The notes under the pieces were generated by a model. That model was not told the origin of the DNA and made no database searches. It saw only the letters and a program-made list of their open reading frames with translations. From NCBI RefSeq assembly GCF_001675045.1, contig NZ_LYPA01000042.1, forward strand, positions 3,179 through 67,178: a stretch of 64,000 nt of DNA, written 5' to 3'. The position numbers and the translations under genes are program-made. This document shows positions 8,450 through 16,492 of this stretch, in pieces. This DNA comes from Paenibacillus oryzae (lineage in GTDB: Bacteria; Bacillota; Bacilli; Paenibacillales; Paenibacillaceae). Position 1 is the first letter of the stretch, and each line of letters starts with the position of its first letter.

Positions 8450-10285
8450 TCATTTACCTTGCAATCTTTGTGCCAACACCTCGCTTGGCACCTCGGGTCC
8501 TCCATTGATGCGCTTCAGAGCAAACAGCGTCCGCGGGTCGCCCTTCACGATTTCGTTCAAGCCGGATTTGGTCGATAACGTTGAACGATAGCCCAAATCC
8601 CTAAGAATCTGCTCGGAGAGATGAGTATAGAAGCCAAACGGATACGTAAACACGTTTACCTCGCCGCCAACATGCTTCTCGATTTGTTCCTTCATATATT
8701 GTACGTCCTCTGTCAAGGCTCTTGCATAAGCCCCTGTGCTTTCGCCGGCCTTCGGCAATACGCCGTTACGTACATCGGAATCCTCGGGCGGCGTTTCATG
8801 CATATCAAAGGAATGGTTCTGAATGTCGATTACGCCGGAATCCTCCATTTCCTTAGCCTGCTCCCATGTGAAATGCGGGTAAAACTGCTTGCCGGGAATC
8901 CGGTGCTCGTCCCTGCCGACCGACCAGCCAATGGCGGAAATGGTGGCATGCATACCCAGCTCCTTCAAAACGGGATAAGCATATTCGTAGTTGCTCAGAT
9001 ACCCGTCGTCAAACGTGATGACCAGCGGATTGTCGGGGAGCTCGCTTTTTCCATCTACATAATCAATGAGCTGCTGCAAGCTGACGGTTTGAAAACCCGC
9101 CGCCTTGATTGCCTCCATATCGCTGCGGAATTTGGCAACTGGAATGATGAGCGAGTTCGGCTCATAGGGATTGTCGTCGATGTGATGGTAAACGAGAATC
9201 GGAACCGTCGCTTTTTCTCCGGACAAAGCAGGCGGCGCAGCAAACACCTTCTCCGCCTGCTCCTTGACGTTTTCTTTGGTTGTGTAATGTCCAAAATCGG
9301 CCGGCACATAAACGTCGGGGTCCTCGAAAATGTAGCCCAGCATCATTTTGCCCAGCGTATTCCGATAATGCATCGTATCGTAGAAATAACGGGGATCTCC
9401 GCTTATACCGGTATAGCCGGTAAAATCCCAGAAGTCCGTCACCTCCGCCAGCTTGGCCCAATATTCCTTCAGAGCCGCCAGATCATAGCTTTTCATCTCC
9501 TGCTCCGACGTTGCTCCGGTAATGAGGCGGAAGGTCGCTCCCCGCGATTCCACATATTCCTTGATTCGTTTCAGAGACATTACGTTTTTGTCCAGTGCAA
9601 CGGCCTCCAGCTTGCCGAAGGGAGCAAACGCCGCCTTGTTGGCTGCCATAAAGGCCTCCCGATCGTCCACTGGCTCGGCGTCACGTCTTTCTTTATTGTA
9701 TACGCCTGTTTCAGGAATAAAAGTCGCAAACTGGTACGGATCAGCCGCTCTTTTTGCGTACCCCTCCAGCTTGGCGTAGCTATAGGACGGATTCAGCTTC
9801 AGATAATCCAGATAAAAGCGCCATTGCGGCTCGCCGGAAACCTTGCCGTGCAGCGATTGCTTAAAATCTGTCGCTTTTTCGTTGAAATGACTGATTTCCT
9901 GAAGGCTCATATGGAGCACGATATTTTTGGGCTTGTATTGATCCATCAGATAATAAACCGTTTTTTCGTAATCGTTAAAATCGCCGCCGTACATCAGCAT
10001 GCTGTAAAAGCTGGCGCCGTCCCCGTAGTAGTCATTCAGCAGCTCCGGCGAAATGGAGCTGGACTTGGACCCTCCGATAATATAGGAATTATAGCGGTCG
10101 TGATACTGATCCAGATAACCGATTTTGGCTACACGCGGATTGTTGTTCATATTGTAGGCATGCCAGCCCAGCACCTTGTCGCCAAATACGCCAAAGGGAT
10201 CAACAAGTACATTAAAACCCGCCACCAGCCCGGCTCCAAGCACTAGCGAAGCGACAAAAGCGGTCAGCCATTTGCGTAACGTCAT
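8450..10285 (-). CDS. SGNH/AlgX-like domain fused to polysaccharide deacetylase (NodB)
   Basis: A 611-residue exported or membrane-anchored protein with an N-terminal hydrophobic segment (residues about 8-27). Residues ~65-320 resemble SGNH/AlgX/DltD-like acyltransfer proteins: IIGGSKSSS gives a candidate nucleophile Ser73, and FYDTMHY gives a candidate Asp303/His306 pair. Residues ~360-600 are a NodB deacetylase domain with TFDDGY (Asp426, Asp427) and NHSFDMH. The H-x4-H spacing there is that of PgaB/IcaB-type poly-N-acetylglucosamine deacetylases. It starts 9 bp after the MBOAT gene, so the pair probably forms an operon. The inferred role is acylation and N-deacetylation of a cell-surface polysaccharide outside the membrane. 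The domain combination is unusual. Confidence 0.85.
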   Translation of the reverse strand: MTLRKWLTAFVASLVLGAGLVAGFNVLVDPFGVFGDKVLGWHAYNMNNNPRVAKIGYLDQYHDRYNSYIIGGSKSSSISPELLNDYYGDGASFYSMLMYGGDFNDYEKTVYYLMDQYKPKNIVLHMSLQEISHFNEKATDFKQSLHGKVSGEPQWRFYLDYLKLNPSYSYAKLEGYAKRAADPYQFATFIPETGVYNKERRDAEPVDDREAFMAANKAAFAPFGKLEAVALDKNVMSLKRIKEYVESRGATFRLITGATSEQEMKSYDLAALKEYWAKLAEVTDFWDFTGYTGISGDPRYFYDTMHYRNTLGKMMLGYIFEDPDVYVPADFGHYTTKENVKEQAEKVFAAPPALSGEKATVPILVYHHIDDNPYEPNSLIIPVAKFRSDMEAIKAAGFQTVSLQQLIDYVDGKSELPDNPLVITFDDGYLSNYEYAYPVLKELGMHATISAIGWSVGRDEHRIPGKQFYPHFTWEQAKEMEDSGVIDIQNHSFDMHETPPEDSDVRNGVLPKAGESTGAYARALTEDVQYMKEQIEKHVGGEVNVFTYPFGFYTHLSEQILRDLGYRSTLSTKSGLNEIVKGDPRTLFALKRINGGPEVPSEVLAQRLQGK

Positions 10286-10294
10286 GTTTTCACC

Positions 10295-11725
10295 TCAAAA
10301 TTGGAAGTACAAAAAGTTGGATACGGATGTCATCTGCGCCAGACAAATGCTCAGAAGCACCGCAGCCACAACCGCATGGCGCAGGCGCGGCGTAAAGTTT
10401 TCGGTAAGCTGAGCGCTGTTTTTGCCGAAGAAGGTAATGCCCATCCCAATTAACAGCAGAACAATAACATAGGCGTTGGAAGCGCCAAAATGGGCTATTT
10501 TTTCTAACGCGCCTGTCCATCCCAGCCCGGCAAAATCCTTCAGGCTCATCATTTTCTTCATGACGTGCCACGCCTCTTTTGCATCCTTGGAAACAAACAA
10601 AATCCGGGTCAAAACAACGCCTGCAAACGTCAAAGCCCAGGCCAGAATAAACGGCAGCTTCCATTTTCTGCGATACATCACATGGGCGAAGCAAACAAAA
10701 ATGCCGTTAATGATGCCCCATAGAATGAACTGCCAGCCCGCGCCATGCCAAAAGCCCGACACAAAAAAAGTCATCATGACTGAAAAATAAAAATTAAAGC
10801 TGCCGCTGCCCTTCCGGTAAAAGCTTCTGAAAATATAATCCGACAGGAACTTGGACAGCGTCATATGCCAGCGCTGCCAATATTCCCGGAAATTCCACGC
10901 CCGGTAAGGCGAGTTGAAGTTATGCGGCAGCCGGATATTAAAGAGCAGCGCAAGTCCAATAGCCATATCTGCATAGCCGGATAAATCAAAATAATAGGAG
11001 ATCGTATACCCTACCGACGCCAGCCAGGACATCAGCGTGTCTCCCGCCGCCACATCCGAATAAAAGGTAATGGCATAATTGGTGAGCGGATCGGCCAGCA
11101 TTATTTTTTTGGCGCAGCCGATCGAAAACAGGAAAATGCCCGTCATGATGTTCAAACTGTTCAGCACAGGCATCGCCTTGGACTGGTATTGCGGGATGAC
11201 ATCGGCATGATGGACGATCGGCCCTACAATAAGCTGCGGGAAAAAGGTAATGAACAGCATAAAATCGACCAGCGGCGTTTTTTCGCTTTTACCTCGGTAG
11301 CAGTCTACCAGATAAGCAATCAGCTGGAAGGTGTAAAAGGAAATGCCGAGAGGCAGCACAATCTGCAGCAAGGCAAAGGCTTGTCCTGTCAGCATGTTAA
11401 TGTTTTCAATCATAAAGTTGGAATATTTGTAATAGCCCAAAAAGGCGATATTGAGCAAAAGACCAAGCGCAAGCAACGCTCTGCCCCGCCAGACGGCGCT
11501 ATTTTTCATACATCGGATAATGAGATGGCCCAAGGCATAGTTGACAAGCACATCAACAATGAAAAGCAGAGTAAACGTTCCGCTGCCCTGCGCGTAGAAA
11601 TAGAGCGAAGCCAGCACCAGCCAGATTTTGGCCGCAAGCGACAGCTTGAATGCGCTTAATGCCCGATAAACGAAAAAGGTTACCGGCAAAAAAATAAAAA
11701 TAAACGTGTAGGTCGAAAATATCAA
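10295..11725 (-). CDS. MBOAT family O-acyltransferase (AlgI/DltB-like)
   Basis: A 476-residue polytopic membrane protein with about ten hydrophobic segments. It carries the MBOAT signature: the RPHNFNSPYRA-like region (LPHNFNSPYRAWNFREYWQRW), TLSKFLSDYIF and the catalytic histidine in FWHGAGWQF. Such proteins pass an acyl group, usually acetyl, across the membrane to a partner that acylates a polysaccharide. The partner here is most likely the SGNH-NodB fusion encoded 9 bp downstream. The first-letter features match AlgI more than DltB, because no dlt genes are nearby. The polymer target is unknown. Confidence 0.92.
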   Translation of the reverse strand: MIFSTYTFIFIFLPVTFFVYRALSAFKLSLAAKIWLVLASLYFYAQGSGTFTLLFIVDVLVNYALGHLIIRCMKNSAVWRGRALLALGLLLNIAFLGYYKYSNFMIENINMLTGQAFALLQIVLPLGISFYTFQLIAYLVDCYRGKSEKTPLVDFMLFITFFPQLIVGPIVHHADVIPQYQSKAMPVLNSLNIMTGIFLFSIGCAKKIMLADPLTNYAITFYSDVAAGDTLMSWLASVGYTISYYFDLSGYADMAIGLALLFNIRLPHNFNSPYRAWNFREYWQRWHMTLSKFLSDYIFRSFYRKGSGSFNFYFSVMMTFFVSGFWHGAGWQFILWGIINGIFVCFAHVMYRRKWKLPFILAWALTFAGVVLTRILFVSKDAKEAWHVMKKMMSLKDFAGLGWTGALEKIAHFGASNAYVIVLLLIGMGITFFGKNSAQLTENFTPRLRHAVVAAVLLSICLAQMTSVSNFLYFQF

Positions 11726-11750
11726 GGAGATAACCTTCTTTCGCTCAGTC

Positions 11751-11915
11751 TAGGGCGTGTCTGAATACTCCGAGAGGAACAGATTGTGCCGATTTTTTGT
11801 CCCAAGCAAGGAAGTTTTGTGCAGGCTTACCGGGGGTAAGTCAAACAAAACGGACGCAGCAGGGGGCGAAAAGGCGGTGCAAGATGACCTCAAGCGGGTT
11901 TTCAGACATGCCCTA
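11751..11915. mobile_element. MITE-like element, 165 bp, with terminal inverted repeats
   Basis: The left end TAGGGCGTGTCTGAATAC matches the reverse complement of the right end GTTTTCAGACATGCCCTA at 16 of 18 positions. Near the middle is a perfect short palindrome, CTTACC-CCC-GGTAAG (minus strand). The outermost TA on each side could be a TA target duplication as made by IS630/Tc1-type transposases. It has no coding capacity. The right end supplies the last codons and the stop of the downstream GNAT gene. Confidence 0.65.
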
Positions 11916-12336
11916 AAGCTTTGATCATTCTGATATGCGGAATGCCTTCCTCCAAAAACACATCAGAGTCGCTGACATAACCAAGCTTTTCATAAAAGCC
12001 CGCGGCTTGCGTCTGGGCATGCAGCTTGGCTTTTTTAAGCCCCATTTCCTTTGCAATTTCCTCCAGCTTGATCATGATTGCTTTGCCTGTGCCGCTTGTG
12101 CGAAAAGGTTTAAGCACGCAAATACGCTCCAGCTTTGCCGTCTCCTCCACGACCCGTATCCGTCCCGCGCCGGCGGACGCTCCGTTGCTTAGCGCCAGCA
12201 CATGAATGCTGCTGTTTTCATATTCGTCAATTTCGGCTTCTGCCGCAACGCCCTGTTCCTCTACGAACACTTCCACCCGTACGCGGAACACCTCCCGAAG
12301 CTGCTCCGGGGTTACGACTTTCTCTGTTGTTATCAT
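11902..12336 (-). CDS. GNAT family N-acetyltransferase
   Basis: A 144-residue acetyl-CoA-dependent acetyltransferase of the ElaA/YjcF type. The acetyl-CoA binding segment is RICVLKPFRTSGTGKAIM, and AGFYEKLGYVSDSDVFLEEG is the usual C-terminal strand-helix. GGGAGTGG precedes the ATG. The final residues (LGHV) and the stop codon lie inside the MITE-like element, so the native C-terminus may have been altered slightly. The promoter at 12371-12399 contains a strong inverted repeat and may be repressor controlled. Substrate unknown. Confidence 0.88.
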   Translation of the reverse strand: MITTEKVVTPEQLREVFRVRVEVFVEEQGVAAEAEIDEYENSSIHVLALSNGASAGAGRIRVVEETAKLERICVLKPFRTSGTGKAIMIKLEEIAKEMGLKKAKLHAQTQAAGFYEKLGYVSDSDVFLEEGIPHIRMIKALGHV

Positions 12337-12370
12337 GGCCGTACGCCACTCCCTTCATCAATACCACTCT

Positions 12371-12399
12371 ATTATAATGGCATTTCATACAAATGCCAA
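12371..12399 (-). promoter_or_regulatory. Promoter of the GNAT gene with overlapping palindromic operator
   Basis: On the minus strand TTGGCA, a 17-bp spacer and TATAAT form a sigma-A-type promoter 35 bp before the GNAT start. A perfect 7-bp inverted repeat, GGCATTT-N5-AAATGCC (12379-12397), covers the -35 and spacer, a typical repressor position. The regulator is not identified. Confidence 0.7.
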
Positions 12400-12464
12400 A
12401 GCGGCATTAACATGACGTTGCCTGCAGCCAAAGGGGCCGCCAAGCAGCGTTATGCCGGCAATCA

Positions 12465-12494
12465 TTGACAAGGGGAAGCGGCGGCTTCTATAAT
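12465..12494 (+). promoter_or_regulatory. Sigma-A promoter of the fhuF-like/CLC operon
   Basis: TTGACA at 12465-12470, an 18-bp spacer and TATAAT at 12489-12494, about 70 bp before the FhuF-like gene. Both hexamers match consensus perfectly. I see no Fur box or fluoride riboswitch in the leader. Confidence 0.8.
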
Positions 12495-12565
12495 GAGGTC
12501 GACTTGTCGCCTGAACATGCCGCCAATGCGGCGATATCCGTTAATGACCTGGGAGGTAAACCTGT

Positions 12566-13378
12566 ATGACGGCTGAGCCGCTTGATTTTTCCGTTATTCA
12601 TTCGTTTTATCATATTTCGCCGCAAGGCGCGGAGCATCCCGACCTGGAACTGCCGGCAGCCGATATGCTGAAGGCTGATGTATGCCGTGAAACCTTGCGT
12701 TTTTTTGGCGAGGCCACGTTAAGCCACGGGATGCTTTACCCGGCATCCATGATTGGGCGAACGATGTTTAACCTGTGTACAGCCACGCTTTATTTTTTGA
12801 GCATGAACGGCGTTTTTGTCCACTTCCGGCTTGAGGACTTAACCTTTCAAATGGAGAAGCACGGCGAGCATTATCATTTGGGCTACCGGATTGACAGCTT
12901 GAGCCTTCACTCGCTTGCGGCGGACGGAGAAGCGCGGGAGCGCGATATAGAGGAAGGCTGGGCTGCTTTTATTAGCGGGACGGCTGTTCCATTTATCCGT
13001 GCCATTGCCGAGGCAGCAGAGGTCAAGCCGGATATGATCTGGAATCAGTTTGGCTCCGGTCTGTTGTCTCTATTGAGTTATGTGGGCGACCAAATCCCTG
13101 TTCCCCATTTCCTTGAGCAAATCAACAAACAATCCGCTAATTTGCAAGCCTTGCCGGGCGAGCTGTTTCAAAGACGCCGTAATCCGTTTTCCCATACGCC
13201 GAAATATGTCGAAAATCCCTACGATTGTTCAAAAAATTACATTGTCCGCTCCGCCTGCTGCTTCAATGACCGAAAGGAGGGCGGCCTAAAATGCTATACC
13301 TGTCCTCTGCTCACCGCCGATGAAAGAGAACAGATACGTGTCGGGCTCGCAGCCCAAAGCGCTGCAAGTGAAGCATGA
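12566..13378 (+). CDS. FhuF-like ferric iron reductase, [2Fe-2S] type
   Basis: A 270-residue protein resembling FhuF/IucA-type ferric siderophore reductases. The C-terminus carries CC-x10-C-x2-C (in SACCFNDRKEGGLKCYTCP), the cysteine pattern that binds the FhuF [2Fe-2S] cluster. The central part has LCTATLYFLSMNG, a hydrophobic helix common in the family. The expected role is reduction of cytosolic ferric siderophore to release iron. GGGAGG precedes the ATG. The stop overlaps the start of the CLC gene by four bases (ATGA), so the two are translationally coupled. No siderophore transporter is adjacent. Confidence 0.82.
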   Translation: MTAEPLDFSVIHSFYHISPQGAEHPDLELPAADMLKADVCRETLRFFGEATLSHGMLYPASMIGRTMFNLCTATLYFLSMNGVFVHFRLEDLTFQMEKHGEHYHLGYRIDSLSLHSLAADGEARERDIEEGWAAFISGTAVPFIRAIAEAAEVKPDMIWNQFGSGLLSLLSYVGDQIPVPHFLEQINKQSANLQALPGELFQRRRNPFSHTPKYVENPYDCSKNYIVRSACCFNDRKEGGLKCYTCPLLTADEREQIRVGLAAQSAASEA

Positions 13379-14622
13379 AACAATCAACAGCAAAAAGCCC
13401 CGTTCTAATAGCCGCACGAAAATATATCGCTTTGCCAGCCGCGGCCGGAGTCGCGGCCGGTTCGGCCTCCGCGCTATTCCTTGCCAGCCTGCAGCTTGTT
13501 TCCGCGCTTCAGGCCCAGCATCATTTCTTATTGTGGCTGCTGCCGTTTGGCGGCGCTTTAGCCGCCTTTTGCTATATGAAATACGGCAAGGAAGCCAGCC
13601 GCGGAAACAACCTGGTGTTTGAGCAAATCCATAGCGGAAAAGGCATAGTACCGTTTGTCATGGCTCCGCTTGTTCTGCTTGGAACGCTTCTCACTCATTT
13701 GCTTGGCGGCTCTGCGGGGCGCGAAGGCACCGCTGTGCAAATGGGCGGCAGCTTGTCCGCAGCCATTGGCAAGCGACTGGGATTATCGGAGACGGATTCG
13801 AGGCAGCTCGTTTTGTATGGGGTATGCGCCGGCTTTGGCTCCGTTTTCGGAACGCCAATTGCCGCCACGATTTTTGGCCTGGAGGCAGGAGCCAGGCGGA
13901 ACATGCTGCTGGGCTCCCTCTTCTCTTGCCTGCTTGCAAGCTGCGTTGGACATGGCGTAACTCTTGCATGGGGCATCAGGCATACCCATTATGACATTGG
14001 ACGTTTGCCAGAACTGGACGCCCTCGTTTTATTGAAAACAGCGCTTGCGGGTATTGCATTTGGGGTAATGGCTCTTTTGTTCGTGGAGGGGTTAACCGTT
14101 GTTAAATGGGGCCTCAGCAAGGTTAGCAGCCACCCCCCGGTAAAGGGATTTATCGGAGGGCTGCTGGTTGTTATATTGGTCTACGCCATCGGCAGCCGCG
14201 ATTATTTGGGCCTTGGCCTTCCCTTAATGGAGCAGGCCTTTTTGGAGCCGGCCTCGCCCCTTGCGCCATTTCTTAAGCTATTGTTTACGATCGTGACGCT
14301 AGGCGCCGGATTTCCCGGCGGTGAAGTGACGCCGCTGTTTGTTATCGGGTCAACTGCAGGCAGCGCCCTTGCTCCCCTGCTTCTGCTCCCGGCTCCCCTG
14401 CTGGCCGCGCTCGGCTTTGTTGCGGTATTCGGCGCCGCAGCCAAAACGCCCCTTGCTTGCATGGCGCTTGGCATGGAGCTGTTTGGACTTCAGGGCGCTC
14501 CGTATATCATCACAGCCTGCGCCGTTGGTTATTTGCTCTCCGGCAAAGCCGGCATCTATGCTTCGCATGTCAATGCAAATTCAAATCGTTTGGCTTTTCG
14601 TACAAGGAGGAAGGCGGAGTGA
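13375..14622 (+). CDS. CLC family anion transporter, possibly the fluoride/proton (CLC-F) type
   Basis: A 415-residue polytopic membrane protein of the CLC superfamily. The gating-glutamate motif reads GREGT (Glu117), not GREGP; FGSVFGTPIAA is the second conserved loop and AGFPGGEVTPLF the third. The canonical chloride-selectivity motif GSGIP is not visible, and at the equivalent place the protein reads RGNNLVFEQ. From memory of the family, these changes are seen in the fluoride-exporting CLC-F branch, but this is not proven here. It overlaps the FhuF-like gene by 4 bp and converges on the radical SAM gene with a 2-bp gap. Confidence 0.85.
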   Translation: MKQSTAKSPVLIAARKYIALPAAAGVAAGSASALFLASLQLVSALQAQHHFLLWLLPFGGALAAFCYMKYGKEASRGNNLVFEQIHSGKGIVPFVMAPLVLLGTLLTHLLGGSAGREGTAVQMGGSLSAAIGKRLGLSETDSRQLVLYGVCAGFGSVFGTPIAATIFGLEAGARRNMLLGSLFSCLLASCVGHGVTLAWGIRHTHYDIGRLPELDALVLLKTALAGIAFGVMALLFVEGLTVVKWGLSKVSSHPPVKGFIGGLLVVILVYAIGSRDYLGLGLPLMEQAFLEPASPLAPFLKLLFTIVTLGAGFPGGEVTPLFVIGSTAGSALAPLLLLPAPLLAALGFVAVFGAAAKTPLACMALGMELFGLQGAPYIITACAVGYLLSGKAGIYASHVNANSNRLAFRTRRKAE

Positions 14623-14624
14623 AG

Positions 14625-15503
14625 CTATGTGCCGAAGCGTTGGCGATAGCCGCACTTACGGCACAACTCCTCCACCGCCTCGCGGCGAGAAAAGCCTTCA
14701 TATAGCTTAACTGCACGATCGCCGTTGACAATTTCGCCAAACGGCTGCTGCCTGATATTGCCCAGATCGATAACACCTTCCCCGTCCAGGCAGCAAGGAA
14801 TAACGGTTCCGTCGATTAGCACCCCCGCTTGATTACGCATGCCGTGACAAAACCCTTTTCCGTCGTCCTCCGGCTCGTTCAAATCCGGCCATTTGAATTC
14901 GGGGTCCTGATTCAAATAAATGCGTTCCGCGATTTTGACGCCGGTGCCTGGTTTAAATCTCTCCTCGATAAAATAATCCAGACCAAACGCTTCTTCAATC
15001 ATCGCCAGCAGCTCGCGGTTTTTGTGCGCTTGGCGGTTGACCTCGTTATCCATATCCAGATTCCATAGCCGGAAGGATACAATCAGGTTGCTGCTAGCAA
15101 CAGCTTCTTTGGTAAAGCTCAATATTTGAGCCAAATAACCCGCTTTGTCCTGGGAGCCGGGATGTCCGTCAAAGCTGTGCAGCGAAAAATTGATTTGCCT
15201 TAGTGCGGGCTTGCCCAAAAGCTTGTCCCGGTTTTTTGTAATCAATGTGCCGTTGGTCGTAATGTTGACCTTAAACCCTTTTTCATGGCTGATGTCCAGC
15301 AGCTCATCCAGCTTTGGATGAAGGAGCGGCTCGCCTTTGACATGAAAATAAATATAATCGGTATACGGCTTGATCTGATCCAGCGTATCGCTAAAGTCCT
15401 GAACGGACAAAAAGCCTTTTGCCCGCTGGGTTGGCGGACAAAAGTAGCAGGATAAATTGCAAATGCTTGTTGTTTCGATGTAAAACTTCTTAAATCGCTT
15501 CAT
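14625..15503 (-). CDS. Radical SAM/SPASM domain protein
   Basis: A 292-residue radical S-adenosylmethionine protein. CNLSCYFCPP near residue 15 supplies the CxxxCxxC for the SAM-binding [4Fe-4S] cluster. The C-terminus has CHGMRNQAG, VIPCCLDGEG and ELCRKCGYR, a SPASM-like cysteine set for auxiliary cluster(s). Such enzymes often modify peptides or act in cofactor maturation. No small precursor peptide or transporter is next to it, so the substrate is open. ATG preceded by GGAGC. Confidence 0.88.
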   Translation of the reverse strand: MKRFKKFYIETTSICNLSCYFCPPTQRAKGFLSVQDFSDTLDQIKPYTDYIYFHVKGEPLLHPKLDELLDISHEKGFKVNITTNGTLITKNRDKLLGKPALRQINFSLHSFDGHPGSQDKAGYLAQILSFTKEAVASSNLIVSFRLWNLDMDNEVNRQAHKNRELLAMIEEAFGLDYFIEERFKPGTGVKIAERIYLNQDPEFKWPDLNEPEDDGKGFCHGMRNQAGVLIDGTVIPCCLDGEGVIDLGNIRQQPFGEIVNGDRAVKLYEGFSRREAVEELCRKCGYRQRFGT

Positions 15504-15551
15504 GCCCGATAAGCTCCATTTCTAAGTGTTATGGGCTCTCTGTTATGAGCT

Positions 15552-16007
15552 CTAATGGAGCCCGTCCTTCAAAAAGCGGGATTTTACGTCTTCGCCCGGC
15601 ATCAGGCAGCTGGTTGACTTGCCGAACCAGCGATAGCGGTTTCTGGCCACCCAATCATATGCCCAGTTCCGCAGCGGAGCCGGGATGATTATGAAAAGAT
15701 AGAGGAAGGAAAACCAGCCCCCGACAGCCGCAGCGGCTCGCAGGACAGCGCCTGATCTATTATATATAACTCCGTTTTGAACAAGCAGGAAGGAACGCGG
15801 CCCTTCTGCGCCGATAGGTTCGCCGCCAAGTAATCTCCGGCCGGCAGGCGATTGCAGCGTAGCAAAATGAAGCTTTCGCTTTTTGTCATGCTTGACCGCA
15901 AAAGCGGTAAGATTGTGACATAAGAAGCATTCTCCGTCTATTAGCGCTATGTTGGAGGGATTTTTCTTATGCTCGTCCCCTTCTTCACTCATGCGGCCAT
16001 GTCTCAT
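15552..16007 (-). CDS. DCC family thiol-disulfide oxidoreductase (DUF393)
   Basis: A 151-residue protein with the family-defining start of the domain, DGECFLCHN (usual form DGxCxxC), and a C-terminal hydrophobic helix (FSFLYLFIIIPAPLRNW). It is assigned by family as a thiol-disulfide oxidoreductase of unknown partner. AAGAGG lies seven bases before the ATG at 16007; a second in-frame ATG 15 bp downstream has poorer spacing. Confidence 0.88.
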   Translation of the reverse strand: MRHGRMSEEGDEHKKNPSNIALIDGECFLCHNLTAFAVKHDKKRKLHFATLQSPAGRRLLGGEPIGAEGPRSFLLVQNGVIYNRSGAVLRAAAAVGGWFSFLYLFIIIPAPLRNWAYDWVARNRYRWFGKSTSCLMPGEDVKSRFLKDGLH

Positions 16008-16084
16008 TTCCTCGCCTCTTTCTTCCGATAAAAACCCGGCTTAGGCTGCTGTTTTACTATTTATATTCACGCACCAGCCGCATG

Positions 16085-16294
16085 CTATGCCTTGCTCCCG
16101 CGCGGCTGGCGTTTAGGCTTGTTTTGTACCGGCGGCAGATGCCTCATGCTGCGATGCATCGGCCCCTTGCAAAGGGGACATTGCTGCTCCGTAGCGGCAA
16201 ATTCATCTCTCACCCAGGCCTTGCATTCGCTATTTTTGCATTTCCATATTTTTGTCGGTTTCAATTCGCTTTTGGTGTCTCCCGCAATACTCAC
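16085..16294 (-). CDS. Cold-inducible YdjO-like zinc-ribbon protein
   Basis: A 69-residue protein resembling B. subtilis YdjO in length and pattern: IWKCKNSECKAWVRDEF followed by CPLCKGPMHRSMRHLP, giving two cysteine pairs for a zinc ribbon. The start is GTG at 16294; an in-frame TGA lies just upstream, which fixes the start. The C-terminus is basic (KPKRQPRGSK), compatible with nucleic acid binding. Molecular function is unknown. A TATAAT hexamer lies on the minus strand near 16337-16342. Confidence 0.85.
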   Translation of the reverse strand: MSIAGDTKSELKPTKIWKCKNSECKAWVRDEFAATEQQCPLCKGPMHRSMRHLPPVQNKPKRQPRGSKA

Positions 16295-16399
16295 AACTCA
16301 CACGATTCCTTTCGTTTCTGCGACTAGCCACTAAAATTATAGTAGCCCTGATGTTTATATTAGTATCATTAATAATTAATGTCATAAATTAAAACTCAC

Positions 16400-16454
16400 C
16401 GCAAAAACCTTCAGCTATTGCTTACTCCATTCAGGAGCGCTTGGGGTTTTTGCG
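16400..16454 (-). terminator. Inverted repeat after the lactonase gene, possible terminator
   Basis: Perfect 10-bp arms CGCAAAAACC and GGTTTTTGCG enclose about 35 bp. It sits 39 bp beyond the lactonase stop. The T stretch is within the stem and not after it, so termination is only a possibility. Confidence 0.4.
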
Positions 16455-16492
16455 ACAGCTTTATTTCTGCGGACAACGTCATAATCTATGCC

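Noticed and set aside
8621..10246. 541-codon plus-strand open frame opposite the SGNH-NodB gene
   Set aside because: Antisense shadow of a gene with clear catalytic motifs and conserved neighbours.
12495..12565. Fluoride riboswitch before the FhuF-like/CLC operon
   Set aside because: The short leader lacks the crcB-motif pseudoknot pattern.
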